In this document: one piece after another, positions 45,977 to 53,711 of the stretch
Layout of the letters: every line of letters starts with the position of its first letter
Numbering within the stretch: position 1 is the first letter of the stretch
Origin: Candidatus Neomicrothrix sp. UBA2974
Lineage (GTDB): Bacteria; Actinomycetota; Acidimicrobiia; Acidimicrobiales; MedAcidi-G1
DNA: 64,000 nt
Reading direction: 5' to 3'
Assembly (NCBI GenBank): GCA_002348705.1
Contig: DEAU01000039.1
Location: 109,708-173,707, forward strand
Position numbers and translations under genes: made by a program
The notes under the pieces: generated by a model
The model's database searches: none
What the model saw: only the letters and a program-made list of their open reading frames with translations
Told to the model about the DNA's origin: nothing

Positions 45977-46654
45977 ATGATCCGGCTGGACGGCGTTTCG
46001 AAGGTCTACAAGGGCGATGTGGTCGCCTTGCGGAATGCTTCAGCAGAGATCCAGCGAGGAGAGTTCGTCTTCTTGGTCGGGCCGTCCGGATCGGGCAAAT
46101 CAACCTTTATCCGGCTCCTGAACCGTGAGGAGATTGCGGACGAGGGGCGAATCACAGTGGCCGGCAAGGATGTTGGTGAGATGAGCTCCTGGAAGGTTCC
46201 GTACTTGCGCCGTCAGATTGGCTACATCTTTCAGGATTACAAGTTGCTGCCGAAGAAGACGGTGTTTGAAAATGTGGCCTTCGGCCTAGAGGTCATTGGC
46301 CGACCCCGTCAGGTGGTTCGCAAACAAGTGCCGGCCATACTCGAACTGGTTGGTTTAAGCCGCAAGGCAGAACGCCTGCCCGACGAACTCTCGGGCGGCG
46401 AGCAGCAGCGGGTGTCGATCGCGCGGGCGTTCGTCAACCGACCGCTGATTCTCCTTGCTGACGAACCCACCGGAAACCTTGACCCCGGCACTTCGGTAGG
46501 CATCATGCGGCTCTTGGATCGCATCAACCGCAGTGGAACGACTGTGGTGATGGCCACCCACGATCGAGGCATCGTCGATTCGATGCGCCGTCGAGTCATC
46601 GAATTGGACCGCGGAGTCATCAAACGGGACGAGTCGCAAGGCGTATACGAGTGA
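45977..46654 (+). CDS. ftsE: cell-division ATPase FtsE
   Basis: ABC ATPase (225 aa) of the FtsEX complex that activates peptidoglycan hydrolases at the septum. Walker A is GPSGSGKSTFIRLLNRE, the Q-loop lies in IGYIFQDYKLLPKKTVFENV (20 residues), the signature is LSGGEQQRVSIARAF, Walker B is LILLADEPTGNLDP, and the H-loop is VMATHDRGIV. The GAAGG ribosome site lies 8 bases before the ATG. ftsX follows after a 42-base gap. Secretion genes upstream give the common actinobacterial order prfB-ftsE-ftsX. Confidence 0.96.
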   Translation: MIRLDGVSKVYKGDVVALRNASAEIQRGEFVFLVGPSGSGKSTFIRLLNREEIADEGRITVAGKDVGEMSSWKVPYLRRQIGYIFQDYKLLPKKTVFENVAFGLEVIGRPRQVVRKQVPAILELVGLSRKAERLPDELSGGEQQRVSIARAFVNRPLILLADEPTGNLDPGTSVGIMRLLDRINRSGTTVVMATHDRGIVDSMRRRVIELDRGVIKRDESQGVYE

Positions 46655-46696
46655 CCTGCTCGACAAACGACGATCAGGACCGGGCGGAGAGCTGAA

Positions 46697-47593
46697 GTGC
46701 TGTACCGCCTCTGGTACTACTCCCGGGAGACCTTTGTCAGCCTCTGGCGAAACCTCAGTCTGACCATGGCCGCCATCCTGACTGTGGCAATCTCACTGTC
46801 TCTCGTTGGCTCGTCTCTGTTAATCCGCGAGGGTGCGGCCAGGGCCACTGCGCAGTTCCAAGAAGGTGTTGAGTTCATCGTCTTCATGCGGGCTGACGCC
46901 ACCCTCGAGCAAGACACGGCCATTCGGACTGTCTTGGATACAAGCCCTGCGATTACTCGGTACACCTACGTTGACAAGGAAGCGGCGTACGTCGAGTTCC
47001 AGCAGTTGTTCTCCGACAAGCCCGAACTGGTCGAGAGCGTCACTGCGGAGATCATGCCGCCGTCTTATCGGATCGTGCCGGCTAACCCCGAGACGGGGAA
47101 CGTGGCTGAGATGGCTCGACAGTTTGGAGAGCAACCGGGAGTCAAGGAAGTGGCGACAGCCACTGACGCCATTCGGCAGATCGAGGACTTCTCTAACCGG
47201 GTCAGCCAAGCGCTTCTAGTGGCGGCCGTCGTACTGGTCGGGGTCTCGGCGCTACTTATCCTGAATACGGTCTTCACGGCAATTGGCGCCCGACGCCAAG
47301 AGATCGAAGTGATGAAGCTGGTTGGCGCAACGAACTGGTTCATTCGTATCCCGTTCATGCTGGAGGGAACGATTCACGGACTAATCGGGGCGGCGCTGGC
47401 GGTTCCCGCATTGTTCGTCGTTGATCATCGGGTGTTGGCCTACTTCCAAGAATCGGATGCAGTGCCACTGTTCAGAGGATTCGCAGTGCCCGATGGTTTC
47501 GTTTGGGACACCAGTATCTGGCTGCTGGTTATTGGCGGGGTGGTCGGAATGATCGGCTCGGCGGTAGCGGTTACCCGCTACTTGGACGTCTGA
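46697..47593 (+). CDS. ftsX: cell-division permease FtsX
   Basis: Membrane partner of FtsE (298 aa). It has an N-terminal membrane helix (LTMAAILTVAISLSLVGSSL), an extracytoplasmic domain of about 120 residues and three C-terminal helices; FtsX normally has four. ILNTVFTAIGARRQEIEVMK (20 residues) and VGATNWFIRIPFMLEGTIHG (20 residues) are the conserved cytoplasmic coupling region. The start is GTG 46697. In many relatives smpB follows, but here a Rieske gene does. Confidence 0.94.
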   Translation: MLYRLWYYSRETFVSLWRNLSLTMAAILTVAISLSLVGSSLLIREGAARATAQFQEGVEFIVFMRADATLEQDTAIRTVLDTSPAITRYTYVDKEAAYVEFQQLFSDKPELVESVTAEIMPPSYRIVPANPETGNVAEMARQFGEQPGVKEVATATDAIRQIEDFSNRVSQALLVAAVVLVGVSALLILNTVFTAIGARRQEIEVMKLVGATNWFIRIPFMLEGTIHGLIGAALAVPALFVVDHRVLAYFQESDAVPLFRGFAVPDGFVWDTSIWLLVIGGVVGMIGSAVAVTRYLDV

Positions 47594-47599
47594 TCACAC

Positions 47600-47962
47600 A
47601 TGGTCGGAAATGACCCAGGAGAGGGTTGGGTGCGTGTTCTAGAAGTGGCGCCTGAACCGGGCGCGATTTCGGAATCGACAGTGGAACTCTTAGGACAGGC
47701 CGAGGAACTCGTAGTCTGGACCACAGAGTCGGGGGTGACCTGCGTGTCTGAGGCGCGCTGTCCGCACCAGTGGTCCCATCTTGCCGTCGAGGGCGCGATC
47801 GACGGCGAGGAGCTCATCTGCCTTACCCACTTCTGGCGATTCGACACCGATGGGGCAGGTTGGAAGCAGAACGTGAATGGGCGCCGAGACCGAAAGGGAG
47901 ATTTGGAGGTCTTGCCGTGCTCCGTCTCTAACCGGGAAGTCTGGGTCCGCAAAGGGGGCTGA
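47600..47962 (+). CDS. small Rieske [2Fe-2S] domain protein
   Basis: A 120-residue soluble protein consisting of little more than a Rieske domain. The cluster ligands are CPHQWSHLAVEG and CLTHFWRFDTDG, the C-x-H and C-x2-H motifs. It lacks a signal peptide and resembles ferredoxin subunits of ring-hydroxylating dioxygenases and NirD. No oxygenase or reductase is adjacent, so partner and role are unknown. The start is 6 bases after ftsX, so it is probably co-transcribed. Confidence 0.85.
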   Translation: MVGNDPGEGWVRVLEVAPEPGAISESTVELLGQAEELVVWTTESGVTCVSEARCPHQWSHLAVEGAIDGEELICLTHFWRFDTDGAGWKQNVNGRRDRKGDLEVLPCSVSNREVWVRKGG

Positions 47963-48043
47963 CTCTCGACACGGCCCACCGTTGTCGCTTTTTCCAGCCT
48001 GGTGAGAGGCTACGTTCGAGCGAATAGCTGAAGGGCTGGGCAA

Positions 48044-49099
48044 ATGGGTATCGACAAGGACTTGCTTGGGAAGTACACGCTGACCACCTGGAGCTACAAG
48101 CAGGGTGAGCTGGTCAGCCTTATGATTCACCTCGGGGTCCGACTTGGCATCTATGAGGCCCTCGACGGCGCAGGACCGGTTACCGCCGTGGAGTTGTCGT
48201 TGGCTACTGGCCTACATGAGCGGTGGCTTCATGAGTGGCTACGGGCACAGGGGGCGGCAGAGCTACTGGTTACTGCGGACGGCGAGACGTTCGAGCTGGA
48301 GGCCGAGGCGGCACTGGTGCTGGCTCGCAGGGATACGCCAACATACGCGGCGGGCGTCTTCGCCGGCCTGCGCGATCCTCGCGTGGCCGACGGTCTTGCC
48401 GAGGCATTCCAGACCGGGATCGGCCTCACCTACGACGACCAGGGTGAGGGATCGGAGATGCATATCGAGGCGATGCTGGCCCCTATGGCGCGCGCCCTGC
48501 TGGTACCCACAGTGCTGCCGGCTCTGGACGGGGTGGTCGATCGCCTGTCGGCTGGAGCGAAGGTCGTCGACGTGGGCTGTGGGACTGGGCTGGCAATCAA
48601 ACTGATGTCCGAGGCCTGGCCCGGGAGTACGTATGAGGGTTACGACGTATCGGAGCGTGCGGTGGCCAAGGCCCGCGAGCGGTTTGAAGACGCGGACAAC
48701 GTCACGATCCATCTGGCGGGCGGGGAGGACGTACCCGCGACCGGTGACGTGGACCTGGTCATGACGCTGGATTGCCTGCACGACATGCCTCGTCCGGATC
48801 TGGCCATGGGTGCCATCCGGTCAGCAATTGCGGAAGACGGTACGTGGCTGATCAAGGAGATCAAGTCAGCGCCCGAATGGGCCCGCAACCTCCGGAACCC
48901 GATGCTGGCAATGATGTACTCGACGTCGGTGGCAACCTGCATGGCGTCGGCTATGTCTACCGAGGACGGCTTGGGGCTCGGCACACTCGGCTTGAACCCG
49001 GTGAGGTTGGAGGAAATGGTGGCCGAGGCGGGCTTCACTCGCTTCGCTATGCACGATTTCGAGGACCCGACCAACCTTTACTACGAGGTTCGACCTTGA
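48044..49099 (+). CDS. SAM-dependent methyltransferase (Rv2258c-like)
   Basis: A 351-residue class I methyltransferase. A helical, winged-helix-like N-terminus (GIYEALDGAGPVTAVELSLA, LHERWLHEWLRAQGAAELL) precedes the Rossmann domain with motif I KVVDVGCGTGLAIKLMSE and YEGYDVSERAVAKARERF. MTLDCLHDMPRPDLAM is the post-motif II region. This architecture is common among actinobacterial small-molecule O-methyltransferases; the substrate cannot be inferred. A GAAGGG site lies 11 bases before the ATG, and TACGTT at about 48011 could be its -10. Confidence 0.82.
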   Translation: MGIDKDLLGKYTLTTWSYKQGELVSLMIHLGVRLGIYEALDGAGPVTAVELSLATGLHERWLHEWLRAQGAAELLVTADGETFELEAEAALVLARRDTPTYAAGVFAGLRDPRVADGLAEAFQTGIGLTYDDQGEGSEMHIEAMLAPMARALLVPTVLPALDGVVDRLSAGAKVVDVGCGTGLAIKLMSEAWPGSTYEGYDVSERAVAKARERFEDADNVTIHLAGGEDVPATGDVDLVMTLDCLHDMPRPDLAMGAIRSAIAEDGTWLIKEIKSAPEWARNLRNPMLAMMYSTSVATCMASAMSTEDGLGLGTLGLNPVRLEEMVAEAGFTRFAMHDFEDPTNLYYEVRP

Positions 49100-49230
49100 A
49101 TCTCTAGCCAGTGCGCAAAACGGTGCCGCGCGTCACGTATTCGCAGTTCAGACGTGAAAGCCGTCCCTGAGCGCTCCGATACGCTCGCATCGTTCCCAGT
49201 CGCACCCCCTGAGTCTCGTAGCATCAACGC

Positions 49231-49252
49231 GGTGTCACGGACACCTTTAAAT
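49231..49252 (+). terminator. intrinsic terminator-like hairpin
   Basis: GGTGTC, loop ACG, GACACC form a 6-bp hairpin followed by TTTAAAT. It lies 130 bases after the methyltransferase stop and could also stop the convergent lipoprotein gene. Confidence 0.5.
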
Positions 49253-49312
49253 ACACCCACCTGGCCGCGGCAGAACCCTCTTTGACCCGTTCATGTCCGT
49301 CCTATTTCGTAG

Positions 49313-51457
49313 TCAGTCGGACCTGCTGATACGGCGGGCGAGGTCGAGCCCGACGACCAGGACGACATCAGCTGATCGGACTCGGGCCACTGATCTCTGT
49401 GGGACGTACTCCGTAGAGGCTGGCATCGGTTCGATGCGAATGTAGGGCGAGACGACCTCGCGCACGGCGCGTGCGTCGCCTAGATGTCCAGGCCGGTAGT
49501 AGGCGAAAGACTCCTGAACAGCCGATGCATTTCCTGGGGAGGCCATGTCGTAGTCGGCACTGCGTAGAAGATTTGTTGCTAGCCCTGCCACCCCACTTAA
49601 TCCAGAGCCGTTGGCAACGAACACCCTTACCTCGTTAGGTGGAAGGCGGGGCGGTTCGAGTCCGGTTACGGGCAGACCGGATCTATCAAGAATTACCGGT
49701 GGGCCAACGGGCACTAGGCAGCCGTCGGATTTGCCAAAGCCAGTGCCGTGGCGGCAGGGATGCTCGTAGCGCCGAACTTGGAGGGTGCGAAGGTGGCGAT
49801 CGTCAACGGTGGTTGGACGCATGTCGGGAACGTCTAGTGGGCCGACGTTGGCTAGGGAAACCTGAAGGCCAAGCAGGCTGGGATCGGGACCAGCTTCGTC
49901 GACGGCCCGAGCAATCCACCGGACCAGACTGCAAGTCTCTAACACCGACCGGTGGACATCGTCGGCTGTGGTTTCCACCAGCGGTATGGGAGTATCTGAC
50001 AACTCGGCCCAGGTTCGAGCACACATGAGGTCAAAAGGTCGTCGTTCTGCCCCATCTATCCGATGAGAACCGGTTGCCGATGTGTCTACCACGATTGTGC
50101 CGTCGTAGTAGTCGCCTGCGGGTATTCCACCGAACTCAGCTATACGGGCCGCTATAGCGTCAAGGCCGTGGCCGTTGAGGCCGGATTGGATGAACAGAGG
50201 TTGCGGCATCTCTTGGTCGAGCATTTCCAGCACGAGCCAGGGAAGCGACGTCATGTTGAGTAGAGGGATAACGACGTTGACCTCATCGACCACCATGGAT
50301 GAGACGGCGGCCTTCAAACCAACCTGACATGTCGTTGTGCCCTCACAACCGACTTGATACTGCTGAAACTCATGTCCGGTGCCGTCTAGAGCGCCAGCGA
50401 TCGACGCGAGGAGGTCGTCAGAGCGCTGAGGGGCATCGGGTACCACGATGCCAATAGAGGCTTCATCCAGAAGCCCCTGATCGAGTGCAGTGAGAACGGC
50501 GAAGCGAAGGCCAGAACGATCTCCTACCTCTAAGGACTGGAGGCGGCCGCCAGACAGCACGAGGTCGCTGTCAGACACGCCACCGGTAGTCAGATGCGCA
50601 GTGCGATGCCGCATGGTGAGACAGGAAGAAGCTGTTCCGGGGATCGGTGTGACGGCGAGTACAACGGCAGGCTGATGGATTTCGATGGCTTCCAGGCAGG
50701 CGGCTTCGCGAAGAGTGTCGATATCGAATCCTCGGCCTCCGAGAGCCGAAACCTCGACGGTCCGGAGGTCGAGCCAACGACCGTGTATCCCACCACACCG
50801 CCCGTTCACGAGATCGATAAAGGCGCTCAACATGGCATCGATGTCACCCAGAGGCAGTTTGAAGCCGATTCGGGATAACTCTTCGAGGCGGGTGGCCAAG
50901 TGAACGACGGTGATCGAGTCGGCAGAAATGCCGGGTTCAACGTTGACTGGAGCCGTAAGGGGGTCCTGAACGGGGGGTCGACAGAAAGTGTCCAGCCCAG
51001 TGAACCGCCTGCCGCGGTCAAAGGAATCTTGGAACTCGCTGAAGAGTTCGCCTCGAGGGTCAGAGTAGCTACCGTCGATTACCTGCCCGTCAGGGAGACC
51101 GGAGATGGTTCCGGTCTCCTGTTTGGTTGTCGCTTCAGCGGTCTGGTCAGCACTTTCACTGGTCAAAGCCGTTCCGGAGATTGAGTCATTTGCCAGAGAA
51201 GTGGTGGATGTGGCCGGGCGGTTTGATCTTGCGGTGGTGCCTGTGATTGAGGAGGTCGTTTCCGGAGTCCTGACAGCTTGAGCGTCAGCGGTGCCGGGTG
51301 AAGATGCAGCGACTGGAGGGTTGCTGCGCATTGAGTCAGTCGTTACCGACGCACCTCCTTTCTGGTCGCCTCCCGTGCAGGCTGCGGTCAACAGCAGAAT
51401 GATGAGTGAAAAGAGGAGGCTGTATGGGACAGTCGGTTGCGGATTCTTGAGAGTCAT
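49313..51457 (-). CDS. lipoprotein: periplasmic-binding-like domain fused to LytR C-terminal domain
   Basis: A 714-residue predicted lipoprotein. It has a signal peptide with lipobox LLTAAC (Cys about residue 27) and then a Ser/Thr-rich, disordered linker of about 100 residues. A type I periplasmic-binding-protein-like region follows (ISADSITVVHLATRLEELSR, TPIPGTASSCLTMRHRTAH, SGLRFAVLTALDQGLLDEAS and IGIVVPDAPQ). A C-terminal LytR_C domain (EVRVFVANGSGLSGVAGLAT, about residues 620-714) ends the protein. The ATG at 51457 is chosen as it begins the signal peptide; the frame upstream covers the promoter region. The combination is unusual and the function unknown; an envelope sensor or scaffold is one guess. 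Confidence 0.72.
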   Translation of the reverse strand: MTLKNPQPTVPYSLLFSLIILLLTAACTGGDQKGGASVTTDSMRSNPPVAASSPGTADAQAVRTPETTSSITGTTARSNRPATSTTSLANDSISGTALTSESADQTAEATTKQETGTISGLPDGQVIDGSYSDPRGELFSEFQDSFDRGRRFTGLDTFCRPPVQDPLTAPVNVEPGISADSITVVHLATRLEELSRIGFKLPLGDIDAMLSAFIDLVNGRCGGIHGRWLDLRTVEVSALGGRGFDIDTLREAACLEAIEIHQPAVVLAVTPIPGTASSCLTMRHRTAHLTTGGVSDSDLVLSGGRLQSLEVGDRSGLRFAVLTALDQGLLDEASIGIVVPDAPQRSDDLLASIAGALDGTGHEFQQYQVGCEGTTTCQVGLKAAVSSMVVDEVNVVIPLLNMTSLPWLVLEMLDQEMPQPLFIQSGLNGHGLDAIAARIAEFGGIPAGDYYDGTIVVDTSATGSHRIDGAERRPFDLMCARTWAELSDTPIPLVETTADDVHRSVLETCSLVRWIARAVDEAGPDPSLLGLQVSLANVGPLDVPDMRPTTVDDRHLRTLQVRRYEHPCRHGTGFGKSDGCLVPVGPPVILDRSGLPVTGLEPPRLPPNEVRVFVANGSGLSGVAGLATNLLRSADYDMASPGNASAVQESFAYYRPGHLGDARAVREVVSPYIRIEPMPASTEYVPQRSVARVRSADVVLVVGLDLARRISRSD

Positions 51458-51567
51458 GGGAAGACACCGGGCGGTCGTCGCGATTTGGGACTGTATGCGG
51501 ACTATGAGGCGCGTAACGACCACCCTTGAGGTTGACAAGGTGCCCCTAGTGTCCTTCTCCAGTCGCG

Positions 51568-51580
51568 TAGCGTCGTCACT
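51568..51580 (+). promoter_or_regulatory. putative leaderless -10 element of the membrane-protein gene at 51581
   Basis: TAGCGT is followed by 7 bases and the GTG at 51581. Confidence 0.4.
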
Positions 51581-52879
51581 GTGGCAAAAGACGATGGTTC
51601 CCCACCTCTGGCGGGACAATCAGAAAGCTCTGAAGAGGTGTCATCCGGAGCTCTGCCTGAGCGGGTTTCAGGCGAGGTGGGGACTGAGGTCTCAGAAAGC
51701 CTTCGGAACCGTCGGTCGGCTTTCTTCCGCCGTGGATTTAGATCCTCCCCAGTAGCGAATCTTCCTAGACCGACGGGAGGTAGATGGACCGAAGCGGAGG
51801 CAGATCGACAAATCCGGACCTTTCTCATCCGGCTGGCAGACGGCCGTGAATTGGTTCACCGGGAGGATCCTGTTGAACTGCTTCGTGAGAACGACCTACT
51901 GCTTCTTTTCGGCCCTCAGGAAGAAGCAGCTTTCGCAGAGCTAGCTCTCCGCTTCCCGGACGAGACAGTTACCCGGTGGGCGACCTTGCTAAGTGGTGGC
52001 GACCGGTCCGAGGCTTTCGGGCCTCGGTCTCGGGCTGAACGACGGGATGAAGCCAGCATCGTTCGTGAGCTCCAGGTTGGCGTCCGCAAACGGGTGGCTA
52101 GTTTGCTGCTTCTTTCGGTTGTTCTGTTTGGCCTTGGTTTGGCAGTTAGGACACTTCTATCCGAGCAGCCGGAGGATCGGTCCGAACGGGCGATTCGGTT
52201 TTCCCGGATTATTACTGACTCAAACTCGGAGGGATCTATCACCGCCGTGGAGGGTGGTCCGCCTATCGCCGTCCCCGAACTGGTCGCTCCGGTTGACCAG
52301 GTAGTAGCGGTCCTCAAAGGTGATGGGCTTCCCGACGATCGAATCAGACTGGACGTTCCTATTGATGATCTGCCAGTGCCGCCAGGAGTGCTGGCGGCCG
52401 CGGTCTTCGAACACCGCGGGGGACAGGTGGCTCTAGTGGGGCCCGAGGACTGGTGGGCGGGGACCTGTGTCCGAGTGGCCGTGGCCACAGAACTACTCCG
52501 ACCTCTGGATGTCGTGGTCCATGAGGTTGCCGAGGGGTCATGCCCGGATGACCTCCCGGGTCGCCCTGCGCGAGTCACCTGTGTGGGCCGTTCGGTCCTC
52601 ATGTTGGCCATTGATATTCCCCAGGGTTCAGTCGAACTCGACGAAGGTGGCCTCGGGTGGGCTGAGGTGATCAGATTTTCGGTGGAGACAGCACCGACGC
52701 AGAACTCCAAGTGGGAGGCATTGTCAGTCCGGGGGGCGATTTCCGTCCCAGACTCGACTGAAGAGACGGCAATTGCCGTGCCGACGTTTGGCGGGGCGCC
52801 GGGTGATGTCATCCGGGTGGAATTTGGCGATGGAGTTCTCGCTGACGGATCGGCGGGCGGTGATTGCACACTGGCATGA
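51581..52879 (+). CDS. single-pass membrane protein of unknown function
   Basis: A 432-residue protein I do not recognise. The first 170 residues are charged and probably cytoplasmic. A single helix follows (about residues 172-193, VASLLLLSVVLFGLGLAVRT) and then about 240 extracytoplasmic residues with beta-type segments and three or four cysteines (AGTCVRVAV, GSCPDD, RVTCVGRS, GGDCTLA). Gly/Asp-rich loops are frequent. It is divergent from the LytR_C lipoprotein with a 123-base gap, so the two may share envelope functions. SRAP follows but has its own -10-like element. Confidence 0.7.
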   Translation: MAKDDGSPPLAGQSESSEEVSSGALPERVSGEVGTEVSESLRNRRSAFFRRGFRSSPVANLPRPTGGRWTEAEADRQIRTFLIRLADGRELVHREDPVELLRENDLLLLFGPQEEAAFAELALRFPDETVTRWATLLSGGDRSEAFGPRSRAERRDEASIVRELQVGVRKRVASLLLLSVVLFGLGLAVRTLLSEQPEDRSERAIRFSRIITDSNSEGSITAVEGGPPIAVPELVAPVDQVVAVLKGDGLPDDRIRLDVPIDDLPVPPGVLAAAVFEHRGGQVALVGPEDWWAGTCVRVAVATELLRPLDVVVHEVAEGSCPDDLPGRPARVTCVGRSVLMLAIDIPQGSVELDEGGLGWAEVIRFSVETAPTQNSKWEALSVRGAISVPDSTEETAIAVPTFGGAPGDVIRVEFGDGVLADGSAGGDCTLA

Positions 52880-52931
52880 TCTGTTTGTCGGACTGGTTCG
52901 AGATCCGTCCTTGTTGCTCCTCGTGGAGCGG

Positions 52932-52943
52932 TACGGTGAGCGT
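52932..52943 (+). promoter_or_regulatory. putative leaderless -10 element of the SRAP gene
   Basis: TACGGT is followed by 6 bases and the ATG at 52944. This supports the short start with Met-Cys. Confidence 0.45.
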
Positions 52944-53711
52944 ATGTGCGGTCGCGTGGTGACCGCGTCCGGCCCCGAAGAGTTGAGTGAACATTTGGGT
53001 GCTGACGCTGTCGTGGACGTCTTGGAGGGGCCCGATTACAACGTGGCGCCTTTAGGACGCCTCCCCATAGCCTGGGAGGCAGCAGAGGATGGCCGGCGCT
53101 TATTGGGAACCGCCCGATGGGGCCTGGTGCCCAGATGGGCCAAGGAAGCGTCATTCGGAGAGCGAACATTTAACGCTCGCATGGAAACTGTTGCCACCAA
53201 GCCGTCCTACCGGTCGGCGTTTCGGCGTCGACGATGTCTAGTACCGGTGGATGGCTACTACGAGTGGAGTCCTGGCATGCGTCCCGTGAAGGGCGTCAAG
53301 CAGCCTTGGTACGTATCTCGGACTGATGGAAACCTGATGGTTCTGGCCGGGCTCTGGGAAGATTGGATTGATCCTGAAGATGCAAGGGAGGAGGCTGCCT
53401 TATTGCGAACCTGCACGGTGATCACCGTGGAGGCAAGCGCTGAAATGGCAGCGGTCCATCACCGTATGCCTGCTGTCTTGGAGTCCCATGACTGGGGCCG
53501 CTGGCTGGATTCGGATATGGGCGAGTCGTTACCCCTGCAAAGTCTCCTATCCCCGGCTCCTGTCGGTGTGCTGTGTTGGCATCCGGTTGACCATCGGGTC
53601 GGTGACGCTCGTTGCAACGGTGAGCAACTGACGAAACCGATAGAGCTGGATGTCGGCACGAGTCCCGATGACGGGTCTGATTCGGATTGGGTGCAGAGGT
53701 CGCTGTGGTGA
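52944..53711 (+). CDS. SRAP-domain protein (YedK/HMCES-type abasic-site crosslinker)
   Basis: A 255-residue SOS-response-associated peptidase-like protein that forms a covalent link to abasic sites in single-stranded DNA. The catalytic Cys is residue 2 (MCGRVVTAS) once Met is removed. RWGLVPRWAKE, NARMETVATKPSYRSAF, RCLVPVDGYYEW and AAVHHRMPAVL (active-site His) are all present. A longer upstream frame overlaps the preceding gene and would destroy the free Cys, so the ATG at 52944 is certain. Its end overlaps the DUF2079 gene start (GTGA). Confidence 0.93.
   Translation: MCGRVVTASGPEELSEHLGADAVVDVLEGPDYNVAPLGRLPIAWEAAEDGRRLLGTARWGLVPRWAKEASFGERTFNARMETVATKPSYRSAFRRRRCLVPVDGYYEWSPGMRPVKGVKQPWYVSRTDGNLMVLAGLWEDWIDPEDAREEAALLRTCTVITVEASAEMAAVHHRMPAVLESHDWGRWLDSDMGESLPLQSLLSPAPVGVLCWHPVDHRVGDARCNGEQLTKPIELDVGTSPDDGSDSDWVQRSLW

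Noticed and set aside
51916..53169. Long minus-strand ORF (417 codons) across two plus-strand genes
   Set aside because: It is Pro/Arg/Ser-rich, has no recognisable domain, and covers the well-supported 51581 and SRAP genes; it is an antisense shadow of GC-rich coding sequence.
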